Positions 47,457 to 58,334 of a DNA stretch of 64,000 nt are shown piece after piece; within the stretch, counting starts at the first letter, position 1; every line of letters starts with the position of its first letter. Made by a program: the position numbers and the translations under genes. The notes beneath the pieces are model-generated. The model did no database searches. It worked only from the letters and a program-made list of their open reading frames with translations, and was not told the DNA's origin. Origin of the DNA: Dysidea avara (taxonomy: Eukaryota; Porifera; Demospongiae; Dictyoceratida; Dysideidae); NCBI RefSeq assembly GCF_963678975.1, contig NC_089285.1, positions 3,880,531 through 3,944,530 on the forward strand, written 5' to 3'.

Positions 47457-48180
47457 TATTTATGTGTAGGGACGGTTTTGCAATATTATCCCTGAATTAT
47501 GTAACATCTTTCAATAGGTTTGTAAATCTTTTTTCGTAGTAGTTTTCTTGCGACCGGTATTAAACGCGTATTTAGACACATTTCGCTTTGTTTCTCAACC
47601 TTGTGTTACACCTAGCATCACCTTATACCAGTCAACTTACCCATGTTTGTACAGTCCATCTAGCACTGACATTATCTAATGCTGGTTTGTTCATACGTGT
47701 ATTTTCTTCGATCAAACCTCTAATCCCTACAATAACTTTTAAAGACACGATGTGAACACAAGCCCTAATGTCTGATAAACAAGTTGTAAAAGTGTGTAGA
47801 ACCATAAGTTCCCTAGGGAAGGTGTTTTAAGCAGAAATCTTTTAAACTCCATTTAGTGCCACACCTCATGCGTGCGTTGATAATTGGCAGATGTCTTATA
47901 AACAAGTGTGAAAGTGTCAAGAACGTAGTGTCACTTGAGAAAGTGTTCCAAGCATAATTCTTGTTGCCACACCACACATGGTGTATTGTGTGTTCTGGTG
48001 GTGTTCAAACCAGCTTGTTAGCTACATAGCATTACCCACCCTAACAGCAAGTAGTCACTCCCATTGTGGCTTTCGTCATGCATGTCATTTAATTAATACA
48101 CAAGTTACATAACAAAATATATCACATTAATTGTTTGTGTCATTAACAATAAATTTCTGACAATAAAATGGGATGCAGTG
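47457..48180. other. No gene seen
   Basis: Two related passages (ACCATAAGTTCCCTAGGGAAGGTGTTTTAAGC near 47800 and ACGTAGTGTCACTTGAGAAAGTGTTCCAAGC near 47920) suggest an old duplication of about 120 bp. No coding signal. Confidence 0.4.
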
Positions 48181-49320
48181 GAAACTGTCTAAGCCGGTCA
48201 CCTTCGAGCCAAGATTTCTTGGCCTTAATAGGCAGGTGGCTCTTTAGACAGGTAAATTAGTGTATAAACTTCTCACTAGGGGAATTTAAAGCTGGCCTTT
48301 TTAAAGAGGTGGCCTTCTATACAGGTGGCTGCTAAGACAGGTTCCACTGTAGTTAGTCCCATCGCAACTGTACACCTCATCCTGGAAATTCAGAAGATTG
48401 TAATCAACTGAGATATAATGCCAAGATCTTATCAGGCCTCATCGTCCACGTACACTTGACAATTGAGAACTAAAGAACACACATAACATTATAAAATTCC
48501 TCTGTCTATATAAATTACTCTCCCGAACCTTGATCTTTACGTATGTACCACTGCTAGTGAGAGAACCGCATGTTATGACCAAGTACCCTGTACCTGTAAA
48601 ATTGACAGGGCATTAAATACAATACAGCTAAAAATCTGTCACTTTTTATGCAAATGACAGATTTGGGGATCTGAAAATTCATCACACCCTTGAGGTAATA
48701 CAAAAATTTCTTAGTATACACACAGACTGACCTGAAGATCCCCAACGTCCTTGCAGTCCACGCACACTTGGTGTACAGTCCACATACACTTGACAATTGA
48801 GAACTAAAGAACACACAACATTATAAAATTCCTTTGCCTACTTACCCCCTGAACCTTGACCTTAGTTACCAAGTTTAGAGCAGGTTATGTATGTAGCACT
48901 GCTGACCTGAAGATCCACAACGTCCTTGATGTTACTACAGTCCACGTACACTTGACAATTGAGAACTACATAACATTATAAAATTCCTTTGTCTACTTAC
49001 CCCCGAGTTGCCAAGTTTAGAGCAGCTCTAGCCAAGTTATGTACATAGCACTGTTAGTAAGAGAACCACATGCTATGACCAAGTACCCTGTACCTGTAAA
49101 ATTGACAGGCGGGCATTAAATACAATACAGCTAAAAATCTGTCACTTTATGTAAATGACAGATTTGGGGAATTCATCACATCTTGAGGTAATACAAAATT
49201 TGAGGACCTGAAAATTCATCACACCCTTGAGGTAATACGTTTAAGGATTCACAAGTTGGCCCAGCAGTGACCTTACTACAGTGTCCTGATTAGACAGGTT
49301 TCACTGTACATAAAGACCAG
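48181..49320. repeat. Old tandem duplications and relatives of the dispersed repeat
   Basis: CTTGACAATTGAGAACTA with ACATTATAAAATTCCT occurs three times (about 48458, 48790, 48950). ACCAAGTACCCTGTACCTGTAAAATTGACAGG with AATACAATACAGCTAAAAATCTGTCAC occurs at about 48578 and 49078. Flanking pieces ending in ACAGGTTCCACTGTA belong to the family at 1007-1122. Confidence 0.75.
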
Positions 49321-49640
49321 TATGCAATGTGAAAGAGTATTTTTTGTACAAGCATCATGTAGATTACCTTACTTCTTCCACCTAGTTCCAGGACTTCTAA
49401 ATTGGCACTACAGTGACAATACTGAAAGCTGTTTGGTCTGTATGAGTACGCCTTGTTGACAATCCATCCATGAGATATAATTTCAAGCAGGAAAATATTG
49501 GTACTTGCTGCTACTCAACTTGGTACCATCACAGAAGTTTTCAGCTTGGTCTCAGTGAACTTGCACTAGTCAGTGCAGACGTCTGACAGTGCGGTTAATC
49601 AGTGTGAATAGATGTGGCACTTTCACACTAGCCTTATTTT
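49321..49640. other. No gene seen
   Basis: No exon or repeat recognised. Confidence 0.35.
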
Positions 49641-49643
49641 TTT

Positions 49644-49750
49644 CACTCCTCCTTTCGTTACTGAACCTCCACTCCTCGTTTCGTTACTGAACCTCCACTC
49701 CTCTTTTCGTTACTGAACCTCCACTCCTCTTTTCGTTACTGAACCTCCAC
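49644..49750. repeat. 26-bp minisatellite, four copies
   Basis: The unit ACTCCTCTTTTCGTTACTGA + ACCTCC repeats four times with one or two variants. Confidence 0.9.
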
Positions 49751-50117
49751 GAAGAGCTGAGGACATCAGTATTCTCGCCGGAGACTCCGCCTTTAATATC
49801 CACTAGACGTTCTTCTTCAAACGGTGTAGACTCTACGTATCTTAGTTTCAAATCAGTTAAGTACGCTTCGCCGCTCCATTGAAATCCAGTTACAATACAA
49901 CAAATATTTAGTAGTATTCAGTCCTCTCAAGACATGGACTGCCATCAATAATAATTACGGAGTGTCTATGTCCACCGGTGTACCGGTTATTCTTAGAGCC
50001 ACGTACATCTTATTTCCACCGGTGCCTCACATAATCATCTGCTGATGGGCCTGCGCCTGTCACTTGATCACGTGATTAAACCATGCGTGTCGGCACACTC
50101 ACCACGTGTCGATTTTC

Positions 50118-50270
50118 ACGTATCATGGCAATTGGCGCCCAATGTGACACTTTTCAGCAGTGCTCCGCACGTGTCATGGTGGTTGGCGCCCAATCGGACA
50201 CTTTTCAGAGCTGTACTGAGAACTTGTTATGGAAGTTGGCACCCAATTCGACACTTTTGAACAGTTTCAT
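50118..50270 (+). repeat. ~52-bp triplication over the start of the FAR1/ZSWIM-like frame
   Basis: Three diverged copies of TCATGGnnnTTGGCnCCCAA followed by nCGACACTTTT at about 50122, 50175 and 50226. Each reads VM.(V/I)GAQ.DTF in the same sense as the coding frame beginning at 50229, so the first coding codons appear triplicated. Confidence 0.75.
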
Positions 50271-50931
50271 ACGGCATTGGACGATTTAAAGCGAAATGGT
50301 TACCATCCACTACGTGTGCATAACAGTCAGAGTGCTGAAGATTACAACAAGCAGAGGAAAAAGAAGATAATTACTGACCTTGTAGATGCTGAGAAAATAA
50401 AGTACACATATCTATAGTTATAGTGTTGTGTGTGTACATTATGGAGACCCAAGAAGTCGTGGAAAGAACATTAGACCTAACCAGCGCACTTTTGCTATGA
50501 ACTGCAAGACAAAGATAACTGTATCTTATGACAGGTAAGCACTACAGTAATTCGCACACAATGCTGTCATTTATGTAATCATTACTGCAGTCTTTATAAA
50601 AAGTTGTGCGTACGTCATTGTCACCTTGAGCATACTCATCGAGTGGGTCCTGCAATATTTGCACATTATCCAGTCAATATAGAAGGTTGACTGCAGCAGA
50701 AGAAGCCACAATTTCTGAGATGCTGACTGTGAAACCCAATACCAAACGAGTGAAAGAATTAGTTGAGAAGAAGTTTGGAAAATGTGTGACCCTCAACGAC
50801 ATCAGTAACCTAAAGACAAAGGTAAAAGAGCAAACCCGGAAAGGTCTTGAGGAACCACAACTGCTACTCAGTACACTCCAAAATATTACCACTACCCAGG
50901 ATGCCCAAGCAGGAATTGTGGTAAATGAGAA

Positions 50932-51190
50932 CAGGGGTGGCGGAGAAGGGGGGCTTCAACCCCTGTGAAAAAAATTTTGGAGGGGCTTAGCCCCCATATG
51001 ATTATTCAATAGCATTATTCGAGATACTCTAATAGAGCAGTCACAGTATTCTTTGAGGAGCAGTGTAGTAAGCTGCAGGTAATGACCTTTTTTTTTTTTT
51101 TTTTGGTCTTCGATATACAACTAGGCCATGGCATCATCATGCTAGACCCCCAGCCCCCCCCACTAAATATAGGTGTCTCCGCCGCCTCTG
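50932..51190. mobile_element. hAT-type MITE with 8-bp target duplication
   Basis: The left end CAGGGGTGGCGGAGA and the right end, inverted, CAGAGGCGGCGGAGA match at 13 of 15. AATGAGAA occurs directly on both sides (50924-50931 and 51191-51198), the 8-bp duplication typical of hAT elements, as are CAG...CTG ends. Removing the element and one duplication restores an open frame between the flanking FAR1/ZSWIM-like exons. It contains a T-tract (51088-51105) and the CGAGATACTCTAATAGA motif. Confidence 0.9.
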
Positions 51191-51321
51191 AATGAGAATA
51201 ATATTGAAATTTGTTATTTGCAGACAAATCACATGACTAAACTGTTTGATAGGTTCCCGGAAATCATGTTCATCGATGCACCTACAATGTAAATGGTCAT
51301 GGAATGCCATTGTACTGCCTG

Positions 51322-52165
51322 GTAATGTTATATAACAGAACTTGATCATTATAAATTGTCCCGTACAGGAATGAACCAAACTCTCATCCTGCATTTAGTG
51401 GTGACATCATGCACTACACTGGAATGTGTTAGTATAGCTAATGGACCTAGGCATGGTAATGTTAACAGAACTTGATCATTATAAATTGTCCCTTATAGGA
51501 ATGAACCAAGCTCTCGTCCTGCATTTAGTGGTAACATCACTACACTGGAATGTGTTAGTACAGCTAATGTACCTAAGTATTGTAATGTTAACAGAACTTG
51601 ATCATTATAAATTGTCCCTTACAGGAATGAACCAAGCTCTCGTCCTGCATTTAGTGGTGACATCACTACACTGGAATGTGTTAGTACAGCTAATGGACCT
51701 AGGTATGGTAATGTATATAACAGAACTTGATCATTATAAATTGTCCCTTATAGGAATGAACCAAGCTCTCGTCCTGCATTTAGTGGTGACATCACTACAC
51801 TGGAATGTGTTAGTACAGCTAATGGACCTAGGTATGGTAATGTATATAACAGAACTTGATCATTATAAATTGTCCCTTACAGGAATGAACCAAGCTCTCG
51901 TCCTGCATTTAGTGGTGACATCACTACACTGGAATGTGTTAGTACAGCTAATGGACCTAGGTATGGTAATGTATATAACAGAACTTGATCATTATAAATT
52001 GTCCCTTACAGGAATGAACCAAGCTCTCGTCCTGCATTTAGTGGTGACATCACTACACTGGAATGTGTTAGTACAGCTAATGGACCTAGGTATGGTAATG
52101 TATATAACAGAACTTGATCATTATAAATTGTCCCTTATAGGAATGAACTAAGCTCTCATCCTACA
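51322..52165 (+). repeat. 129-bp tandem array, each unit an exon-like block plus a 46-nt intron-like block
   Basis: The landmark CTTGATCATTATAAATTGTC occurs at 51341, 51471, 51597, 51726, 51855, 51984 and 52113, mostly 129 bp apart. Each unit is GTAATG...TTACAG (46 nt, GT...AG) followed by 83 nt beginning GAATGAACCAAGCTC and ending CCTAGGTATG. The exon-like part can be read NEPSSRPAFSGDITTLECVS. Because 129 is divisible by 3 the unspliced array is also open in another frame (51441-52151). Confidence 0.9.
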
Positions 52166-53243
52166 TGCAACAACCATAGCAGTGCTAATACATACCAAAG
52201 TACTAATGTAAGTCAGTTAGTGTAGCACATCCTCAGTTCTCAGTATACATTGAATGCACACCAGGGGAGGTTGGACGCGTTCATGTGAGCTGTACATTTT
52301 CATTGGAAAACCTTTGTTTCAAGACAATTTGTAATAAAACTATAGTGCAATTGAAAGTTTATGTATTCCTAAATCTAACAGCATGTTGAACCCCAGTGAA
52401 CCCCGCTGATTTGGCTGGTAACAAAGCCAAAGTTTAAAGCGCCAATATAAAGAATTGTGCAAAATCTGTGTTTATGAGCAAGGTAATACAGCGACCTCAG
52501 TGTAATGCAGCGAAGGGTCATTGTTTCATTGTAGAAAAACGTACGTGACAAGTCTGGTGAAAATTGTATGGATTAAATTGCAATTTATTAATTTCACCCA
52601 AAATCTCGAGTGCTTTATGAAAACAAAGTACATAGCCTTGAAGCCTAATTGAAGGATGATCTGATTATCTAATGAACACCATCGTTTTTCAGTTTAGTAT
52701 TGCGACTATTGAGGATCACGTGAAATATTAGTGCAAAGAATGCAATTAAGAGCAATATATTTAAGTAGCGCTTAATGTGTGTCCAACTTCCTCTGAATGC
52801 ACACATTATGGGTTTTTTCCATATGAAAATTGTAGACACCAGTCTGGTCATAAGGTGCATGTAGTTATCATTTTCAGAGGAGCTTTTTGTATGTTTAACA
52901 CGTTCTTATGCATTACCTTTCCCAGAGTTTCTGTTAGTAGAGCAGTATTTGCATCCACATTGTTCTGCTAGCTTTTTGAATAGCCGACTTATTCTAATAG
53001 TCTGTCTTGATAACTAAAAGGTGATGGCAGTGAGTTAGGTGGTAGACAATGTGACACGTGTACTTGGATGTTTTTAGTTTGTTTTGCTGTTCCCAAATAT
53101 CTTAACATTTGCTTCAACACATGCACTTAACAAACAGGTGTCTACCACAAGTATATGCATCATGTGTGCTCAATAAGCATATGAACCTAAAAAACCAGTA
53201 CCGCAATACTATACTTTAGACACTCCTTTTATTTCAATTTCAG
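52166..53243. other. No gene seen, within the FAR1/ZSWIM-like relic
   Basis: Separates the tandem array from the last RGRPK exon. No MULE core motif could be found here on the plus strand. Confidence 0.4.
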
Positions 53244-53578
53244 CATGGACTGTCTTTATCAATACTGGCAACATCGATGAAGGTAAAGCCACGTATTAAG
53301 ATGCGCGGGAGACCAAAACACAGTGGTACAGTTTGGTGTAAGAAGAGGAAAGTTATAAATTCTGAAAATATCCCACCTACAAAAAGGGTGAAATCCAGCA
53401 CAGAAGACATAAGTGTTAATTATATTTATTAACAGCATGTGCTCTCAGTTGCTGTAATTATTTTGGGAGCATTTAAGTGTGTACACCCAACCAAGTTAGC
53501 CAAATGTTTTAATGGTAAAAGCAGCAAGAGTAAGTACTCCCTCCATAAACTCTGGAGTAAACTTAGCAGTCAGGTGAA

Positions 53579-54296
53579 GGGTTGGTATAAAGAGTGGACC
53601 TGAGGACCGAGTACCTGGGACCAGGGGACCCGCGGGAACTGAACTTTTCATGAAATTTTTATACTTTACAATGTTTATACACTCTATACTTGTACTAGAT
53701 ATCTTTGCATATCTCAACATGTAGTCTTGCACAGCCAATCCACTTTTTCTTCGTCACACTGAGTACCTAACGTCACAGAAATTATAAGCGCCACTGAAAA
53801 AGAGTCTATTACATCAAGTTTAGAAACTGTGAGCAAGCAAAACAGCTTCAAGCGATCGCTGCAAGTTACCAGCAGCTCAACAAGCACTGAGATTTCATGT
53901 GTCATGTACTGCTTGCATAGACCACTTCTTCACACCCGGGGTATTAATCGAGGGCTTTAAATTCTTACAAGGCTTTGATTTTGTGCATCACATGACACAT
54001 GAAATCTCAGCGCTTATTGAGCTGCTGGTGACTTACAATGATCGCTAGATGCTGTTTTGCTTGCTCATAGTTTCTAAACTTGACGTAATAGACTCTTTTT
54101 CAGAGGAGCTTATAATTTCTATCATGTTAGGCACTCTGTGTGATGAAGAAAAGTGGATTGGCAGTGCAATACTACATGCTGAGACTTGCAAAGGTATCTG
54201 GTACAAGTATAGAGTGTATAAACATTGTGAAGTATAAAAGATTTCGCGAAAAGTTAGGTCCCCGCAGGTCCCCGGGTCCACTGTTTATACCAACCC
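53579..54296. mobile_element. Foldback element with ~310-330-bp inverted arms
   Basis: The left arm 53579-53908 begins GGGTTGGTATAAAGAGTGGACC. The right arm, about 53991-54296, ends GGTCCACTGTTTATACCAACCC. Most of both arms can be aligned base by base (for example AGTCTATTACATCAAGTTTAG and AGTCTATTACGTCAAGTTTAG), at something like 85-90% identity by eye, with a loop of about 80 nt. Open frames in the arms are not known proteins. No clear target duplication was identified. Confidence 0.88.
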
Positions 54297-55849
54297 AGTA
54301 TTGCTTGGAAGCATCTATTTTGTGTCAACAATGGTAAAACTGGTCTGTAGAAATGTAACCAGCTGAGCAAAGAAACCAGACCCATTTGCACGTTCCTCAA
54401 ACTCCATGTTATATAATCCCTGCTATCTATTGTAATTATGAAAGAGTGGAATCCAAATGTTTCTTCAGTCTTGTATGATGAATAATTTAGGAGTGCACTG
54501 ATGGAAAAGCTAGAAATTTGATTTTCACAGCAACAATATGGGAAATAATTTACAAGCGCTCACTTAATCATAACTCACAGACGAAACCAGCTGGACAGAC
54601 GGGACTTGAATTAAAATTTTCACTACTTTTACCATATGTAGGTGATGAACACCACATGGCATACATGTAGTAACTGGTTGCTTAACGATACTTACTAGGT
54701 AACTGTTGCCAAAATGAATGTGCTTTTGGGCTATATCAATGGTTGCTAAGTGTGGTTGTCTTTTGAAATGACTGTTTTTAAATGTTTTTGCTTAGCAACC
54801 ATCTAGGACGGTGTCTGTCCAGAACCCATGTTAGCAAAAAAGCAGCCTGTGTAAGAGATATGAAGGCTGTATAAGACCTGTAATTACTTTCTGGGTAAAT
54901 AAGATTTGCTTCTAGGTGGGTTGTTTGTGCCAGCTTAAAATATGGGTGAAGCAAGTTCTTGAATGCGTTATGAAAGCCTTTCACAATGAGCTGTACAGGA
55001 GTAAAACAACCGGAAAAAGGAATATCTAGCCTAGTAGACTACAAGGAATAACAAATTTATAGGGGGCATGTCCTGTACTTATGCAAACGGAAATGAAGGG
55101 CTGCCTTGTGGCTTTCTCAGTTTCTCTAAAGAATTTGTATCGGGAAACACGATAGGCAGATTATAAAACACTCCTGTGCATAATTTGTAGTTTGAATATA
55201 GTGTGTGATGCACTAGGACTATTCCAAAAGGGTGATTTTCGTCACGTATGGTATTTCTAAGCTGGTTTTTCATGGCCTTGTTTTTTCAGGTATGCACCAT
55301 TTTAAGGGCAAGACCTACTTGAACAGTACTACTGTACTGTTTCATACAGTGGTTGTAGCAAACCCACATTTGTTTCTTAGCTGTTTGAGGCTAGCTTAGG
55401 GTATATCCTAAGTGTATATGGCATCCACGGCATGGCATCCACCCAACCATGGAATGTTTTCTGCAATGAAAATAACCTCTATGGAATAATCCTAGTGCAT
55501 CTAGCATCAAATCGACCAGAAGATACTTACAAAAGGAATTTAAAAGAAATTTCCCTGACCAAATATTAAATAAGTTTACAAACTTTCAACAAAGATAAGG
55601 GACATTAGTTTTCTCCATAAATTTTTGTATAAGTATTGGTCAGTTGTGGTTACTATCTTCACCTGGTAATTTTCATCATTTAAGCACCATGTCAGCAAGG
55701 TATGTGTAAAATTAGTCTTATTGAATATTTTTTTACAGAACACCCTGGGAAGACACCCCCCAATAGAAAATAAGACAACATGTAAGGAAGTACATTCCAT
55801 CTGAAATACTTGACACTATTATGTACTGACAGCGAATTGAAAATGAACT
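54297..55849. other. No gene seen
   Basis: It holds a fragment related to 45946-46020 (54357-54416) and a GGTTGCTAAG/CTTAGCAACC inverted pair (54732-54800). No exon was recognised. Confidence 0.4.
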
Positions 55850-55969
55850 CGCTGTGGCAAGTACAGTGGTTGCAAGCACCCAAACTGTGGAACGTGCCCT
55901 GAATGTTCGGATATGAAGTAGTTTGGGGGACAAGGGCAAAAAAAGAAGGCTTGTAGCATGAGAAAATGC
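55850..55969 (+). pseudogene. CXXC zinc-finger remnant
   Basis: The plus-strand frame reads RCGKYSGCKHPNCGTCPEC, then SDMK-stop-FGGQGQKKKACSMRKC. This is the CXXC domain of CpG-binding proteins (CGxCxxC...CGxCxxC.DM.KFGG.G..KQ.C..R.C). Two defects: Tyr replaces the second Cys, and TAG at 55919-55921 interrupts DMK/FGG. No extended open frame flanks it, so it looks like one decayed exon. It may belong to the same TE-derived locus as the OTU exon at 57.05 kb; this is inference. Confidence 0.75.
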
Positions 55970-57053
55970 TCAGCCCAGTCATTTGAAACCATGACCTCTG
56001 CAGCTCATGGCACAGATACATACATATGTATGTTTATGTTTTTACTCAGAAAGGATGGGCATGTGCATGAGAGCACAAACATTTGTATTGAAATCATTCC
56101 CAAAGTCCTTGTACAGCATCCCCATAGTTCATGATTGAAGAAAGTGATACATATATATAATGCTACAGTCTGCGGTTAAAAGAAGTGGACACCGCCAACA
56201 CATCATCACAGAAATGAGAAGCCTTTTCACTTGTTTTTATTTGGATTCTATAGTTTTTCACAACTAAATGTAATATCATGGCTATTGCCAATACTTCTTA
56301 TTATGTCATCTTTATGTTCCCGTTAGTAATATGGAATTAACTGTATAAAATCGTTGTGCTTATAATAGTGTCCATCCTCTCTGACTTTTACTTTACTTTA
56401 CCCCACCCAATCCAATTAACAGACATCTCTCAAAAAGACAATAAGAAATTGTTAGAAGTAAGTGTGTAGATAAAATAATATTAACAAATGTGACTGAATT
56501 TTTTACAAAACCATCAATGTACGCACTGCATTACTTATGTACAATTGGTAAAAAAAACACAAGTTCTACAAAAACAACTTACACAAGTATTTATCGCCTC
56601 ACTAGTTAGTGAATTAACACTCTACTCAACTAATTCTGGGTACCATTGGGTTTGCCTGTCCACTGGGAGTTTGGAAAGCTCTATTTCACCTCCGTACACA
56701 GATTAGTTTCCAAGTTACATCTGTTTGTTTACGTTGCTGTGACAAAAGAATTTACTGATGATCTTTGCTCAGTGAATACGCCTTCCTTATCGAGCACAGA
56801 CGTATATATTGAACACTAACTATACCTCAGTAGATGGACAAATTCATGGTGAACGTTTCAACTTCATACATCATTGCATCAGTAAGTTATGATTGTACAC
56901 AGCTCAACTTACGAGGTTAAAACTTGGCAAGCCCATCCATCTGTCCCTATAGATAACATAGAACCAATAAAATAAAATTTTAAAGTGTGCGTACATTGAC
57001 GGTTTTGTAAAATTGGGTCACAAATGCATTCGATGATATTTAGAAACCTGTAG
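55970..57053. other. No gene seen upstream of the OTU exon
   Basis: One or more 5' exons of the OTU gene should lie here or further upstream, since its exon opens at a splice acceptor. None was recognised. Confidence 0.4.
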
Positions 57054-57643
57054 GCACAATAAAGTTGTCACTTGCACCAGAATCCAGTAATCTAGCTAGT
57101 TTGGTCTCTGAGTCTAAGCCACCATCATCAATGCTAACAAGCATTACAGATTTCTTGAAAGATCAAAATCATAAAGTCCACACTGTGGCTGCTGATGGCA
57201 ACTGCATGTACCGTGCTTTGTCTCATCAATTGTGTGGCAGTGAGGAAAAACATTTTTATCTACGTAGTTTGTTACTGCAAGTGGTCAAGGGTAACAGTGA
57301 TATTTACAGAAAGTACTGGATTGATGATATGCCTAGGGGAGTTGTTACATTTGACCAACATGTAGAAGACATTGGAAAACCTGGAAGTTGGGGGACTCAA
57401 GTAGAACTTCAAACGTGTAGTGATTTTATTAATCTGGATGTATACGTTTGTTCACACAACGCTTATGGTATTGTCCGATGGGAAAAGAAGGCTACTCCCA
57501 AAAATTGGATGAATCAGATTCCCCACAATGTATGTACAACTACAAGATGTAGACACATTGAACTGTCTTTTAGCAACAGCCACTACAACAGCATTGTTCC
57601 CACTCAGGATGAGGTGCCACCACCTACTGTTGTGATTGATTAA
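57054..57643 (+). CDS. OTU-family cysteine protease (last exon)
   Basis: OTU proteases remove ubiquitin from proteins. The exon follows a CCTGTAG acceptor (57052-57053) and is open to TAA at 57641-57643. Numbering from the TTG codon at 57065, the catalytic motif DGNCMYRALS is at residues 44-53 (Asp44, Cys47), WGTQVELQ follows in the middle, and SHYNSIVP supplies the catalytic His173. All three catalytic elements and the spacing are intact, giving a complete ~140-residue OTU fold with a short Pro-rich tail. Phase 1 at the acceptor means an upstream exon provides the start. In animal genomes such genes are either host deubiquitinases or parts of TE-encoded proteins; the surroundings here are TE-rich. 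Confidence 0.85.
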
Positions 57644-58225
57644 GTTATACGTATAATACAGCAGCAATGCAGAGAAACTAAGTAACTTCCTTGTATTTCC
57701 TTTGCTTATTGAAATGTTATGTTTGGTCATCAAAATATTTACTTTGAACGATTTATTAGTACAGTGGAGCCTGTGTTACTGGTCACCTGAATTAAGTGGT
57801 CGTCGGCAGTCAAGGGACAAAAGTCCCGGATATCTTCCCATACAAATGCATGTGTTGTGGTCTGTATTGATCGGTCAACTGTCTAATGTGTATACTGGCC
57901 AGCCACAAATTCTCTAAATCTCCGTATACACTGTACATACATGTAACTTGTACTCCATGTTTAGCAGTCTCTGCCTTATAATGATCAGCTAGTGATGGTT
58001 TGTTCGGTAAACACTTTAATGTACCATTGGTATACTGTTTCAATTTACACGCAATTTTTATACTTTAATGAACACTTCATACCTGTCAGGCTTAACGTAT
58101 TTATTAGCCATTGGAAACCAGCTGACCTCTTTTGTAACCGTACCACTGACGCTAAGTACTGTTCTATGGAATGTTGTGGTTAGCAGATGTCTCTTAATAT
58201 TAATTACCTTTTTATGATGGTGGTA
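57644..58225. other. No gene seen
   Basis: A diverged relative of the 1007-1122 repeat family occurs near 57762-57800 (ACAGTGGAGCCTGTGTTACTGGTCACC). No other signal. Confidence 0.4.
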
Positions 58226-58334
58226 ATCACTAAAATGCTGCTGACCATTTTGTGCAGGTTTCTCTAGCCACCTACATATAAATGCCATTGATATCTGGTC
58301 CCAAGGTTACTGTAACAAACAGGTTCCACTGTAG
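58226..58334 (+). repeat. Dispersed repeat, copy B
   Basis: Closely similar to 1007-1122 in the same orientation: ACTAAAATGCTGCTGACC, GCAGGTTTCTCTA, ATCTGGTCCCAAGGT, GGTTCCACTGTA. Confidence 0.8.

Larger units (their letters stand above)
50229..53432 (+). pseudogene. FAR1/ZSWIM-like MULE-derived gene, decayed
   Basis: The N-terminal FAR1/ZSWIM-like domain reads FDTFEQFHTALDDLKRNGYH then, after a frameshift near 50420, CVHYGDPRSRGKNIRPNQRT and FAMNCKTKITVSYDR (donor at 50534). The exon at 50591 adds LCVRHCHLEHTHRVG, and after another frameshift AEEATISEML and KFGKCVTLNDISNLKTK. Across a hAT MITE the frame continues ICYLQTNHMTKLFDRFPEIM and FIDA, then in a shifted frame TYNVNGHGMPLYCL, the MULE DATY...MPLY landmark with the first catalytic Asp. 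A last exon, 53244-53432, gives PRIKMRGRPKHSGTVW and a basic tail with stop. The rest of the DDE core is missing, replaced by a tandem array. It is a clear relic. Confidence 0.7.

Noticed and set aside
50132-50240. TGGCGCCCAA as a tRNA-Lys primer binding site of a retroelement
   Set aside because: It occurs three times in a local tandem triplication in the coding sense of the FAR1/ZSWIM-like frame, with no LTR beside it.
51441-52151. 236-residue protein with repeated MNQALVLHLVVTSLHWNVL
   Set aside because: The frame is open only because the 129-bp unit is divisible by 3; the GT/AG-bounded structure in another frame is more sensible.
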